A DNA stretch of 64,000 nt from Zunongwangia endophytica (GTDB lineage Bacteria; Bacteroidota; Bacteroidia; Flavobacteriales; Flavobacteriaceae), in contig NZ_JAUFPZ010000002.1 of the NCBI RefSeq assembly GCF_030409505.1, forward strand, positions 2,053,501 to 2,117,500. Direction: 5' to 3'. The position numbers and the translations under genes were made by a program. Below, one piece after another: positions 53,516 through 62,070 of this stretch. The first letter of the stretch is position 1. Each line of letters opens with the position of its first letter. The notes beneath the pieces were generated by a model. It did not search any database and was not told the DNA's origin. It saw nothing but the letters and a program-made list of their open reading frames with translations.

Positions 53516-53602
53516 CGTCACCCTGAACTTGATTCAGGGGCTCATCCACAAGTTTATCTTTTTTAATACCCTATGAGATTCCGGAACAAGTCTGGAATGA
53601 CG
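53516..53602. repeat. inverted pair of about 30-bp repeat units
   Basis: The left unit (CGTCACCCTGAACTTGATTC, then AGGGGCTCAT) and the reverse complement of the right unit (CGTCATTCCAGACTTGTTCC, then GGAATCTCAT) share CGTCA, CTTG, TTC-like and CTCAT blocks in register. They face each other across about 27 bp and look like one repeat family in opposite orientation. Confidence 0.75.
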
Positions 53603-53910
53603 AAAACAAATAATTATTACGGATAATCAATTAAAAAATAACTCATTTCTAGCGAGAAACAAGTCGAGAAATCCTTTTAGAGCCGGAATGAGATCTTTCA
53701 ACGTTACTTAACTACTTGTAAGAGCTCAGATATATCGAGACGACAACTTGTAGAATTCAAAATATGGGAGTTGACAGTTTACAGCGACAATTCATTAAAA
53801 TTGAAGCCAAAAATTACCAATTTGAATGTTTACTGCGATAAATTTCTATAGTTCAAATTTCATAACTCAATTCAAAATAAACGATCTTCATTTCAGATTC
53901 TTATTTCTTG

Positions 53911-53972
53911 AAGTCTCTTCTCTCCATTCTCTACTTTAGTCTATTTTCTTTATTCTATGTTCTATGTTCTAT
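53911..53972. repeat. pyrimidine-rich tract with 7-bp tandem unit
   Basis: GTCTCTTCTCTC at 53913-53924 is the exact reverse complement of a 12-mer in the 46.4 kb island. TTCTATG units repeat almost three times at 53953-53972. Confidence 0.7.
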
Positions 53973-54065
53973 TAGCGAAGCGATCTAAAGTCAAAATTCT
54001 ATCTCTACCTAACCGCACTTAACAAAGGCTTTCTTATTTTTGTTTCTGAAACACTAGTATCCAAA

Positions 54066-54545
54066 ATGAAAAAATTTAAGGTTGAAGTAAAATGGGGGAT
54101 CACTTTTGTGATCGCTCAACTTATCTGGATTACTTTTGAAAAAGTAATGGGCTGGCATGATGAGAATATTGATGTACAAGGTGTGTATTCATTATTTTTT
54201 GCTGTGATAGCTTTTTTAATTTATTACGCGGCTTTGAAAGAAAAGCGTGATAAATACTTTACAAATGAAGAATTTGGATGGCAACAGGGATTTATGAGCG
54301 GCGTTATACTTACTGGCGTAATTACCATTCTTACTCCGCTAATTCAGTATTTTGCGATTACAGTAATTAGTCCAGATTATTTACAGAACATGATCGAATT
54401 TTCTGAACAACAGGGCATGACCGCAGAAAACGCTGAAACGATGCATAGCACAAAAATGTATCTATTTATGCAGATTTTTAATGCGCTTGCTATGGGAATA
54501 GTGACCGGAGCGATTGTGGCCTTAATTACTAGAAAAAAAGAGTAA
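54066..54545 (+). CDS. DUF4199 family membrane protein
   Basis: A 159-residue protein with four predicted helices (about residues 10-26, 40-57, 75-100 and 135-153), which matches DUF4199, a family common in Bacteroidetes with no known function. Basic residues cluster after helix 2 and at the C-terminus (ITRKKE), so both ends probably face the cytoplasm. It ends 13 bp from the convergent M23 gene without a visible terminator. Confidence 0.82.
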   Translation: MKKFKVEVKWGITFVIAQLIWITFEKVMGWHDENIDVQGVYSLFFAVIAFLIYYAALKEKRDKYFTNEEFGWQQGFMSGVILTGVITILTPLIQYFAITVISPDYLQNMIEFSEQQGMTAENAETMHSTKMYLFMQIFNALAMGIVTGAIVALITRKKE

Positions 54546-54558
54546 TAAAATAATAAGC

Positions 54559-55257
54559 TTATATCTTCAGCAATAAATTAGGGTCTGGACAATTCTCAAG
54601 ATAAAAATCTAAATCTTTTTTAGAGGCAACTCCTGGATAATCGCCATTATTTCCCTGTATATCTCTTATGATTTGAAAATGTAAATGTGGTGCGTAATCT
54701 CCGTTTTCTTCCGCAGCACCCAATTCGGCTATTTTAGATTGCGCTTGTACCTGCTGCCCTACTTCAATATTTTTTAAAGAATTTCTACTTAAATGTCCAT
54801 ACAAGGAGTAGAAAGTTTCTTCCTGAAAGTTATGTTCTACAATAATCGTAGGCCCGTAATCACCAAAATTGGTATTATCCTTAAAACTATGAATTTTCCC
54901 ATCTAAAACAGCGAGAACATCGGTACCTTCAGCTGTCCAAATATCAAGACCAATATGGATATTTCGGTTTAAAAATTCATCTACGTTTTTATTGAAAAGC
55001 CGGCTACGCTGGTAAAGTTTTCTTACCTCATTATAACCGCCAAAAGCTGCCTTTTTACCAGCAACTTTTAGATTGTGCTCTATGAAGAATGAAAACGCTT
55101 CCGAAGAAAGCTGCTCTAATTTTAAAAGTTCCGGATTATTTGCAGACAAGTCGATAGCAATAAAATCTTCCTGTTTAAGATCGCCTCCTACAACTGGAGT
55201 AAAACCTGCAGTTAACCCGGAAATGTATTCAGCAAAATTAGCCTTCATAGATTGCAT
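54559..55257 (-). CDS. M23 family metallopeptidase without signal peptide
   Basis: The LytM-type zinc site is visible: NIHIGLDIW (His and Asp ligands, near residue 110) and the late APHLHFQIIRD, whose HLH supplies the remaining histidines. YGHLSRNS and VLDGKIHSF are further conserved parts of the beta barrel. The start is uncertain: a TTG at 55266 or ATG at 55257 or 55248. None gives a signal peptide, which is unusual for a peptidoglycan endopeptidase. It may act on an intracellular substrate or be exported by another route. Confidence 0.8.
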   Translation of the reverse strand: MQSMKANFAEYISGLTAGFTPVVGGDLKQEDFIAIDLSANNPELLKLEQLSSEAFSFFIEHNLKVAGKKAAFGGYNEVRKLYQRSRLFNKNVDEFLNRNIHIGLDIWTAEGTDVLAVLDGKIHSFKDNTNFGDYGPTIIVEHNFQEETFYSLYGHLSRNSLKNIEVGQQVQAQSKIAELGAAEENGDYAPHLHFQIIRDIQGNNGDYPGVASKKDLDFYLENCPDPNLLLKI

Positions 55258-55282
55258 TTTTGCCAAAAGTAACCTTTGTGTC

Positions 55283-56671
55283 CTAATTTAGCAAAACATC
55301 ACTAAATCTTGCTGAAATACTAATCTGTGAATCTGAATTAGAACTTTTATTATACCCCTTAAGGATTTCATTATCGTAAGATGAAGTTTTATCTACCTTT
55401 AAACTCCCCGGATATCTCACATCGCTTTGTGTTCCGTTATAACTAAACCTGAAAGAAGATTGTGGTAACTTTAATTTTAAGTCGCTATTCTCCAAATTAA
55501 TATCCAAATTCTTGAAATTACTCCCCAAATTATTGATCTCTAAACTTCCAAAAGTACCCGATAAAATTCCGGTTTCATTTAATCTGTTAATTGCTATATC
55601 ACTACTATTAGAAATTAGTTTGATACTTTTTATGGTATTAATATCACAGCTTGGTAAATAAGACGCATTTAGCACTCCGTAATCCCAATTATCCACTTTT
55701 ACCGGAGTATAAGAAACTTTTACATGCGTATCTTTACCACTAACTCTATTTGCTTTGAAAGAGGCGTGAGAAAGCTCCGCTCTTAAATTTTGAGCTTCAT
55801 CCAACTCCACTTTCCCGTAGCGAACGTTCAGTTTAATCCTGGCGTTTTTAGGAGCCTTGATTCTAATGGTTTTTTGGGCTTTAGAATTGCTGTTATTACG
55901 AGTCATTATAATCTTGCTAGGACCGCCTTCGTCACCATACTTTTCTTCCATTTGTTTTTCAATGTTTTCTCCCCAGGCTTCCATTTTCTTTCCAAAAGAT
56001 TCGCCCCATTTTTCCATACTGGATCCAAAGGACTCGCCCCACTTTTCCATGCTTTTTTCGAACTCTTCCTCATTAATTTCTGCATTTTGCTCAAAACTCG
56101 AGGCCCACTTCTCCATCTTCTTTTCTAAATCTTTGCCGAATTTTTTATCAACTTGTTTTTCATATCGTTCCAGATAAGCATCTCCGTCTTTGCGATAAGC
56201 TTCGTAATCGAAATTCAACTCGCCCATATTCGCAAACATATCTGGCGGTAACGGATTTTGCGCCATACTTTCTAATAATGGGTTTACTAAATTATTCATT
56301 ATCGGTCCTAATAATTCTGGTAATTGCGCTAGCGCATCGTTCAGTTCTGCATCATTAGCAGTTATATTCCAATTATTGTTATCTGATTTTGATAATATTT
56401 GCACTTTACTCTTAGACCCACTGGTAGACAACTTCCAATTATCCATTAATGTGTTTGCTTCGTTATTAGAAACACCTTCGTTTATGAAAGCTTCTATAGA
56501 AACGCTGTTTTTGTTCCAACTTTCTAAGATGATATTAGTGTTTTTTGCATCTACATCTACGATTACATTATCGTTTACATCATACTCACGCTGCAACATA
56601 TCTTGTGCAGACATTGTTATACTACATCCAAAAAGGAAGAGTACTATATAATTAAGCTTGTATATTTTCAT
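55283..56671 (-). CDS. secreted DUF4097-like protein with 11-residue helical repeats, ECF operon member
   Basis: The N-terminus is a type I signal peptide (basic start, hydrophobic core, cleavage near SAQ-D, residue 23). The C-terminal half has the repeating beta-strand pattern of DUF4097/adhesin-like proteins (KLNVRYGKVELDEAQNLRA and similar). Between them, residues 186-247 form exact 11-residue repeats anchored at Met186, Met208, Met219, Met230 and Met241 (MEKWGESFGKK type), probably a hendecad coiled coil. It overlaps the anti-sigma gene by 20 bp, so it is likely the envelope effector or sensor of that system. The beta-part family call is moderate. Confidence 0.62.
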   Translation of the reverse strand: MKIYKLNYIVLFLFGCSITMSAQDMLQREYDVNDNVIVDVDAKNTNIILESWNKNSVSIEAFINEGVSNNEANTLMDNWKLSTSGSKSKVQILSKSDNNNWNITANDAELNDALAQLPELLGPIMNNLVNPLLESMAQNPLPPDMFANMGELNFDYEAYRKDGDAYLERYEKQVDKKFGKDLEKKMEKWASSFEQNAEINEEEFEKSMEKWGESFGSSMEKWGESFGKKMEAWGENIEKQMEEKYGDEGGPSKIIMTRNNSNSKAQKTIRIKAPKNARIKLNVRYGKVELDEAQNLRAELSHASFKANRVSGKDTHVKVSYTPVKVDNWDYGVLNASYLPSCDINTIKSIKLISNSSDIAINRLNETGILSGTFGSLEINNLGSNFKNLDINLENSDLKLKLPQSSFRFSYNGTQSDVRYPGSLKVDKTSSYDNEILKGYNKSSNSDSQISISARFSDVLLN

Positions 56672-57278
56672 AACTATTATCTTTTGATTCTTTAATGTCT
56701 TTTAGCTTTTGTTTTAGTTTGAACAACAATTCTAATCTAAGCTGTAAGTTAGCGACCATAGCTTCGATGGTTTGTTCATTGGGCCCCAACTCGTTTAATT
56801 CGTTATTTAATCTTTTGTATTCCTTATCCAGCTCTGTAAGTTGCTTCATGAAAGAATCGATAAGCTCTTTATTTTTATCGTTAATTTCCAGTTTTGCGAG
56901 TTCCATATTAAGGCTTGCCATATAATAATCTTCGATCTTTTTATACTGTGGCGACACCTCACTTAACTGAAATTGTTTTGTTATTGCTGAATCTTGTGCT
57001 TCTTTTTCAGTAGGCTTCTCATCTGTAGTTTCTACAACCTGAGTTCCGTTGGAGTCTATTCCATTAAAATTTCCACTGAAATAGAAAAATCCTCCTGCAG
57101 CTAACGCCACTACCAATATTGCTGCGATTTGCAAATACCACCTACTATTGCCTGATTTTTTCTTTTCAGGAAAAGCTGTATTTAAACGATCCTCAAATCT
57201 GGACTGATGCCCATCTGGCATTTTATGTTTCTGTCTTTCCTTATCTTCCTTCAGCATTTTTCTTATATCCTGTCCCAT
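56652..57278 (-). CDS. putative anti-sigma factor
   Basis: A single-pass membrane protein: residues 1-45 are charged and cytosolic (MGQDIRKMLKEDKERQKHK), residues 47-70 form the membrane helix (WYLQIAAILVVALAAGGFFYF), and the rest is periplasmic with a long charged coiled coil (about 120-200). No zinc-binding anti-sigma motif is present. The role is inferred from topology and from its place between the sigma factor gene and the effector gene. It overlaps the downstream gene by 20 bp and follows the sigma gene by 54 bp. Confidence 0.65.
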   Translation of the reverse strand: MGQDIRKMLKEDKERQKHKMPDGHQSRFEDRLNTAFPEKKKSGNSRWYLQIAAILVVALAAGGFFYFSGNFNGIDSNGTQVVETTDEKPTEKEAQDSAITKQFQLSEVSPQYKKIEDYYMASLNMELAKLEINDKNKELIDSFMKQLTELDKEYKRLNNELNELGPNEQTIEAMVANLQLRLELLFKLKQKLKDIKESKDNSYENIQA

Positions 57279-57332
57279 ATCTCTTAGCTTTTTAATTTTT
57301 TATCGAATGATCATCTAAAAAAATCCTTCGAT

Positions 57333-57899
57333 TTAAAACTGTGTTTTTCTATTCATTTCTCCTGATTGATTATCAAGATTCCTGATCTTTTCTTGCAATT
57401 TTTTCTTTCCGCGGTGTACCAGCGTCCTGGAAGCTACCTGAGTAATATTCAGTATTTCTGAAATTTCTTCGTGATCGTAACCTTCTACTAAAAATAGCAT
57501 TAAAGAATAACGATACTTTTCTGGAAGTTCACTGATCGTTATTTTAATATCTTCGACGGTAATCCCATCATTAACGCTCCAGTCTTCTTCTTCGTCGACT
57601 TTTCCAAGAACTTGCTCGTTCATCGCAACTAGCTCTAGCTTCTTTGCTTTTAGCTTATCTAGACATTTGTTTATGACGATTTTTTTTAACCAGGCTCCAA
57701 AGGTGACCTCTCCGGTAAATTGATGCAGTTTTGCAAAAGCTTTTATAAAAGCTTCCTGCATCGCATCCTCTGCCTCCTGGGTATCGTTCATAAACCTAAA
57801 TGCCACGTAATACATACCTTCACAGTATTTATTGTAAAGCTTTAGCTGCGCTTTGCGGCTGTTGTTCTTACAATCTTCTATTAACTGATGTTGTAACAA
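57333..57899 (-). CDS. ECF-family RNA polymerase sigma factor
   Basis: A 188-residue sigma-70 family protein of group IV. Region 2 covers about residues 15-85 (YNKYCEGMYYVAFRFM, EDAMQEAFIKAF, FGAWLKKIVINKCLD), and region 4 is the C-terminal helix-turn-helix (LPEKYRYSLMLFLVEGYDHEEISEILNITQVASRTLVHRGKKKL). The start appears to be TTG at 57899. An envelope-stress or signal response is likely given the anti-sigma and secreted partner. The target promoter cannot be derived here. Confidence 0.9.
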   Translation of the reverse strand: MLQHQLIEDCKNNSRKAQLKLYNKYCEGMYYVAFRFMNDTQEAEDAMQEAFIKAFAKLHQFTGEVTFGAWLKKIVINKCLDKLKAKKLELVAMNEQVLGKVDEEEDWSVNDGITVEDIKITISELPEKYRYSLMLFLVEGYDHEEISEILNITQVASRTLVHRGKKKLQEKIRNLDNQSGEMNRKTQF

Positions 57900-58064
57900 A
57901 ATGGTTTTTTGATTGGTTGTTGTTCACTTTAAAGACGATCTAAAATTAAACATGTTGCAAAAACTCGATTTCTTTTAATTAAAAATGTAGAATCAATTTA
58001 TATCCTTATTTTAGAATATTAAACCGCCAGATGCAAATGCTAAGTTTAGCCCTAATATTTAACT

Positions 58065-58655
58065 ATGAATAATAACCTGAAGTTACTATTAAAAATTTTA
58101 GGAATAAGCCTTTTGGTGGCAGCAGTGATCTTTTTTGCAGTTCGTTATAATACCAAAGCATATAGCCCAGATGATACTGTGGTCTTTAATAATGAAGACT
58201 TAAGTCTTGAAGTTTTCTATAATCGTCCTTATAAAAAAGGAAGAGAAATTTTTGGGGATCTTGTTCCTTACGATTCTGTTTGGCGTACGGGTGCAAACGA
58301 GGCTACCATCTTTAAAACCAATAAAGATGTTATGGTAGATGGCAGTTTGTTGAAAAAAGGAGATTATACATTATGGACGATCCCTAAAAAAGATAGTTGG
58401 GAAGTAATTTTTAATACAAAAATGTATCCCTGGGGGATAGATCTTAAAGGCTTGCCTTATCGCGATGTAGATTTTGATGCACTGATTGTTGAAGTTCCCG
58501 TGAGTAATCTAAATAAAACTGTAGAACAATTCACTATTTATTTTGAAGAAGCTAATGATTTAGTCTTTCTAGCGTTATCCTGGGATCAAACTAGTGTGAC
58601 AGTTCCTATAAAAATAAAAGAGACTCCTACACTAGAAGCCTCTTCTCTAAATTAA
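58065..58655 (+). CDS. DUF2911 family protein
   Basis: A 196-residue protein with an N-terminal membrane helix or signal anchor (residues 7-25), then the DUF2911 blocks LSLEVFYNRPYKKGREIFG, VWRTGANEATIFKTN, LKKGDYTLWTIPK and FNTKMYPWG. The beta-sandwich probably resides in the periplasm. Function is unknown. It is separated from the divergent sigma gene by about 165 bp and converges with ohr (17 bp gap). Confidence 0.84.
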   Translation: MNNNLKLLLKILGISLLVAAVIFFAVRYNTKAYSPDDTVVFNNEDLSLEVFYNRPYKKGREIFGDLVPYDSVWRTGANEATIFKTNKDVMVDGSLLKKGDYTLWTIPKKDSWEVIFNTKMYPWGIDLKGLPYRDVDFDALIVEVPVSNLNKTVEQFTIYFEEANDLVFLALSWDQTSVTVPIKIKETPTLEASSLN

Positions 58656-58672
58656 ATCTTTATTCCAAAAAA

Positions 58673-59101
58673 TTAATCTTCGTCAATAAGAAGGTTTAAA
58701 GTCACGTCGATATTATCTCTGGTTGCTCTAGAATAAGGGCAAACTTCGTGAGCTTCGTTAATTAGATTTTCACCGGTTTCTACATCGATGTCTGGAATAT
58801 AAATATCCAAAATAGCAGAAAGCTCTAAGTCTTTATCTTCTGTTTGTCCCAAATCGATCGTAGCAGTTACGCTATAATCGCCAAGATCTACATCAGCATT
58901 TTTAGCAATCATTTCTAAAGCACTTCCAAAGCAAGCTGAATATCCTGCAGCAAATAACTGCTCTGGATTACTATGGTCTCCACCTTCTCCTCCAAGACTT
59001 TTTGGCTTGGAAAGTTTCATATCTAATATTCCGTCTTCGCTAGTAGTTCTACCGTCTCTACCTCCTTCGGTAGTTACTTTAGCTGAATACAAAGTTTTCA
59101 T
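58673..59101 (-). CDS. ohr: organic hydroperoxide resistance protein (Ohr/OsmC)
   Basis: Ohr reduces organic hydroperoxides with a cysteine pair. Both cysteines are present: ACFGSALE (near residue 56) and EVCPYSRATRDN (near 118), and the N-terminal YSAKVTTEGGRDGRTTSEDG and HSNPEQLFAAGYSACF are diagnostic. The 142 residues are full length. No regulator of the OhrR type lies beside it. It is monocistronic, divergent from meaB with a 96 bp spacer. Confidence 0.94.
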   Translation of the reverse strand: MKTLYSAKVTTEGGRDGRTTSEDGILDMKLSKPKSLGGEGGDHSNPEQLFAAGYSACFGSALEMIAKNADVDLGDYSVTATIDLGQTEDKDLELSAILDIYIPDIDVETGENLINEAHEVCPYSRATRDNIDVTLNLLIDED

Positions 59102-59172
59102 CTTTTTGAATTTTTTATATTATTCAATAACAATATACTATTCCATAAATTCGCATTCAAAGAATGAATTCA

Positions 59173-59180
59173 TAAATTTG
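59173..59180 (+). promoter_or_regulatory. -7 element upstream of meaB
   Basis: TAAATTTG matches TAnnTTTG, 17 bp before the TTG start of meaB. No TTG at the -33 position. Confidence 0.4.
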
Positions 59181-59197
59181 TCATAAATAAGCGCACC

Positions 59198-60283
59198 TTG
59201 GCGAAGTCCACAAACAAATCTGCATTATCTCAACACAAAGGCATTTCTGCTTCAGAAAATGTAAGTGATAGCGCTGCTGAAAGAATTAAGAATCTTCGGA
59301 AAAGAAAGCAAAATACGACAACGCTTCTTCAGCAATTATTAAATGGAAATAAAACAGCTTTAGGCAAAGCAATTACACTTGTAGAAAGCAACCAAGTGAA
59401 GCATCAGCAACAAGCTTCAGAAATTATAGAAGGAGCTTTAGCTTCCGCAGGGAAATCGATTAGAATAGGAATTACCGGTGTACCGGGCGTAGGTAAAAGT
59501 ACTTTTATCGAGACATTTGGAAGTCATCTTTTAAAATTAGGTAAAAAAGTGGCTGTTTTGGCTGTGGATCCCAGCAGCAGTATTTCTAAAGGAAGTATTC
59601 TGGGTGATAAAACTCGAATGGAAAATCTGGTAAAAGAAAATCATGCATTTATCCGTCCAAGTCCTTCTGGCGATTCTCTTGGGGGCGTTGCCAGAAAAAC
59701 ACGAGAAAGTATTATTTTATGTGAAGCCGCCGGCTTTGATGTGATTTTGATTGAAACCGTAGGTGTAGGTCAAAGTGAAACCACCGTGCATAGCATGACC
59801 GATTTCTTTTTATTGTTGAAATTAGCCGGAGCTGGTGATGAATTACAAGGCATAAAACGTGGAATTATGGAAATGGCTGATGCTATCGTTATTAACAAAG
59901 CCGATGGTGAAAATTTAAAACCTGCCAAAAATGCCAAATTAGAGTTTAAACGGGCGCTACAACTCTATCCTGCCAAGGGAAGTACCTGGAAACCCGAAGT
60001 ATTGATGAGTAGTGCTTTGTACAATGAAGGAATTGCGGCGGTTTGGGATCTTATCGAGTCCTTTGAAAAAAACACCAAGAAAAATGGCTATTTCGAGCAA
60101 AACCGAAAACAACAAAGTAAGTTTTGGCTACTGCAAACCATTAACGAACAATTGAAACAGTCTTTTTATCAAAACCCTGAGATAAAAGTTGCCTTGGAAG
60201 AACAATTACAAGAAATCTTCGATCAAAAAACAACTCCTTTTATTGCTGCAAAACAGCTTTTAGAAAAGTATAGTAAACTATAG
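59198..60283 (+). CDS. meaB: methylmalonyl-CoA mutase-associated GTPase MeaB
   Basis: MeaB is the G3E-type GTPase that protects and loads adenosylcobalamin into methylmalonyl-CoA mutase. Visible motifs: Walker A GVPGVGKSTFIE (near residue 97), VDPSS, GDKTRME, IETVGVGQSET (G3) and NKADGEN (G4). The N-terminal helical part has about 30 extra residues (KSALSQHKGISASEN). The start is TTG at 59198; no ATG occurs before the conserved helices. It converges with the epimerase gene with a 6 bp overlap of 3' ends. The mutase itself is not in the window. Confidence 0.93.
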   Translation: MAKSTNKSALSQHKGISASENVSDSAAERIKNLRKRKQNTTTLLQQLLNGNKTALGKAITLVESNQVKHQQQASEIIEGALASAGKSIRIGITGVPGVGKSTFIETFGSHLLKLGKKVAVLAVDPSSSISKGSILGDKTRMENLVKENHAFIRPSPSGDSLGGVARKTRESIILCEAAGFDVILIETVGVGQSETTVHSMTDFFLLLKLAGAGDELQGIKRGIMEMADAIVINKADGENLKPAKNAKLEFKRALQLYPAKGSTWKPEVLMSSALYNEGIAAVWDLIESFEKNTKKNGYFEQNRKQQSKFWLLQTINEQLKQSFYQNPEIKVALEEQLQEIFDQKTTPFIAAKQLLEKYSKL

Positions 60284-61219
60284 GAAATTACTTTTATACC
60301 AATTAATTTGTTTTTGCAGGCCTTCTTTTAAAGTCGTTTTAGGGGTATATTCCAGTATTTTTTTAGCTTTAGTAATATTAGCTCTATTGTGCCATTGATC
60401 GCCTTTTCGCTTCGGCACAGTTTGTAATTCGATCTTTTTACCTAATAGTTTTTCAACATAATCAATACCCTCCTGGGTAGTATACTCTGCTTCTGTACCT
60501 AGATTGATTATCTCACCATTTAATTCGTGATGCTTTTTAACTGCAGAAAGTAGTCCATCTATTATATCACCCACGTAAGTAAAACTTCTTAAATGTTTTT
60601 CGCTTCCGGAAAAAAGTGGAAACTTCTCATTGCGATATGCGCAGGATATTAATTTGGTATAGAGTTTCTCAGGACGCTCTCGTGGTCCATAAACCGAATA
60701 CAATCTTAAAGAACTACTATTTAATCGTTTTGCACGAGATTCGGCCAAAACCAATTGCTCTGCGGCTAGTTTGGTGACTCCATAGTAGGAAGCCGGTTGC
60801 GGTGCAGTATTTTCAGGAAAGGTAGCCTCTAAACCGTAAACTGAAGATGTAGAAATATTAAAAAAATGCTTCAATTTTCTGTTTTGGTGAGCAAACTCTA
60901 TTAGATTCTGCGTTCCGATTATATTATTTTGAAGGTATTGATCAAAACTGCTACTTTTAGAAATTCCTGGTTGTGCTGCAAAATGAACAATAAAATCAAA
61001 ATTGGTAGAAAGCTTTTTAAAATCTTCAGTTTTTCTTAAATCTGCATTAATAACTTTTACATTATGTCTTTGCAGACACTCAGAATTCAGCTTTTTTAAT
61101 TTGACATCATAATATTCTGAGAAATTATCTATTCCTGTAACCTGATAACCTTCTTTATTAAGTGCCTCAGCAGCATGGGATCCAATAAAACCAGCAGCAC
61201 CAGTAACTAAAACTTTCAT
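60278..61219 (-). CDS. NAD-dependent sugar epimerase, UDP-glucuronate 4-epimerase-like
   Basis: A short-chain dehydrogenase/reductase: LVTGAAGFIGSHAAEAL (NAD motif GxxGxxG), HFAAQPGISKSS, STSSVYG and YYGVTKLAAEQ with the catalytic Tyr-x-x-x-Lys. The sequence IDNFSEYYDVKLKK after the cofactor motif is typical of UDP-glucuronate 4-epimerases (making UDP-galacturonate) rather than GalE. It is divergent from a glycosyltransferase trio with a 137 bp spacer, so it may supply its sugar. Substrate assignment is probable, not certain. Confidence 0.82.
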   Translation of the reverse strand: MKVLVTGAAGFIGSHAAEALNKEGYQVTGIDNFSEYYDVKLKKLNSECLQRHNVKVINADLRKTEDFKKLSTNFDFIVHFAAQPGISKSSSFDQYLQNNIIGTQNLIEFAHQNRKLKHFFNISTSSVYGLEATFPENTAPQPASYYGVTKLAAEQLVLAESRAKRLNSSSLRLYSVYGPRERPEKLYTKLISCAYRNEKFPLFSGSEKHLRSFTYVGDIIDGLLSAVKKHHELNGEIINLGTEAEYTTQEGIDYVEKLLGKKIELQTVPKRKGDQWHNRANITKAKKILEYTPKTTLKEGLQKQINWYKSNFL

Positions 61220-61332
61220 AAATTTAATTGTAATTACAACAGTAAAATAAAACTATTGAGTCCAAATTACGTGGATTTTCACTTATAATCTATATTTATC
61301 TTTATAACCTTCTTACTTTTTCTATTAAAAGA

Positions 61333-61340
61333 TACATTTG
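61333..61340 (+). promoter_or_regulatory. -7 element of the lipid-glycosylation trio
   Basis: TACATTTG matches TAnnTTTG, 16 bp before the start codon. No TTG at the -33 position. Confidence 0.45.
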
Positions 61341-61356
61341 TAAATAATTTGTAAGC

Positions 61357-62070
61357 ATGGAATATCAATTTACGATTATTGTACCAATTTATAATGAGGA
61401 AGAAAATCTGGAAAGATTAGAAGAACAACTTTCTCTATACCTTAAAATTGCCAGCAAACCAACCTGTATACTATTAGTTAACGATGGATCCTCTGATAAT
61501 AGCCTTTCCTTTATAGAAAAGATTTGTAGTCTAAATGAGTCTTTTTATTTTATCTCTTTTGAAAAAAATTGCGGACTGAGTGCCGCCATAAAAGCTGGGT
61601 TTGATCACGCCACTACACCTTTAATTGGCTATATAGACTCTGACCTTCAGACAGATCCCGAAGATTTTAATCTTTTAATGAAAGATATTGGTGAGTATGA
61701 TCTAGTTACTGGATGGCGCGCTGATCGTAAAGATTCTTTCGTTAAAAACATGTCTTCACTTATTGCTAATGGAATTCGTAAAAGTTTTACCCATGATGGA
61801 ATGAATGATACCGGTTGTCCTTTAAAAATTATAAAAGCAGACTATGCGAAAAAAATCCCGATGTTTAAAGGATTACACCGTTTTCTACCAGCTATGATAA
61901 TGTTACAGAATGGAAAAGTAAAACAGATACACGTAAGACATTATCCACGGATTGCTGGTGAAGCTAAATTTCATCTGTGGAATAGGCTTTTTGGGCCACT
62001 AGTAGATTGTTTTGCTTACCTCTGGATGAAGAAGAAATATATTAACTACAATGTAGCGAAAAAAGGATGA
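61357..62070 (+). CDS. GT2 polyprenyl-phosphate sugar synthase (DPM1/RgtE-like)
   Basis: A 237-residue GT-A enzyme resembling dolichol- or undecaprenyl-phosphate sugar synthases: FTIIVPIYNEEENLERLEEQL, LLVNDGSSDNS, KNCGLSAAIKAGFDHA, IGYIDSDLQTDPED (metal site) and MNDTGCPLKIIKADYA. The C-terminus lacks the two membrane helices of ArnC-type relatives. It would make a polyprenyl-phosphate sugar for a periplasmic GT-C enzyme. Its stop overlaps the next start (ATGA). Confidence 0.87.
   Translation: MEYQFTIIVPIYNEEENLERLEEQLSLYLKIASKPTCILLVNDGSSDNSLSFIEKICSLNESFYFISFEKNCGLSAAIKAGFDHATTPLIGYIDSDLQTDPEDFNLLMKDIGEYDLVTGWRADRKDSFVKNMSSLIANGIRKSFTHDGMNDTGCPLKIIKADYAKKIPMFKGLHRFLPAMIMLQNGKVKQIHVRHYPRIAGEAKFHLWNRLFGPLVDCFAYLWMKKKYINYNVAKKG

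Larger units (their letters stand above)
53458..54065. other. non-coding intergenic island with inverted repeats
   Basis: Between secA and the DUF4199 gene, about 600 bp contain no credible gene. The island holds a degenerate inverted repeat (53516-53602), a related fragment near 53665-53695 (CCGGAATGAGAT), a pyrimidine tract (about 53911-53972) with the 7-bp unit TTCTATG, and a GCGAAGCGA motif at 53976-53984, similar to the one in the loop of the element at 46.6 kb. Nothing else is evident. Confidence 0.7.

Noticed and set aside
55790..56177. Antisense ORFs opposite the hendecad repeat region
   Set aside because: Two frames are open because the sense strand is repetitive and glutamate/lysine-rich. 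Neither resembles a protein family.
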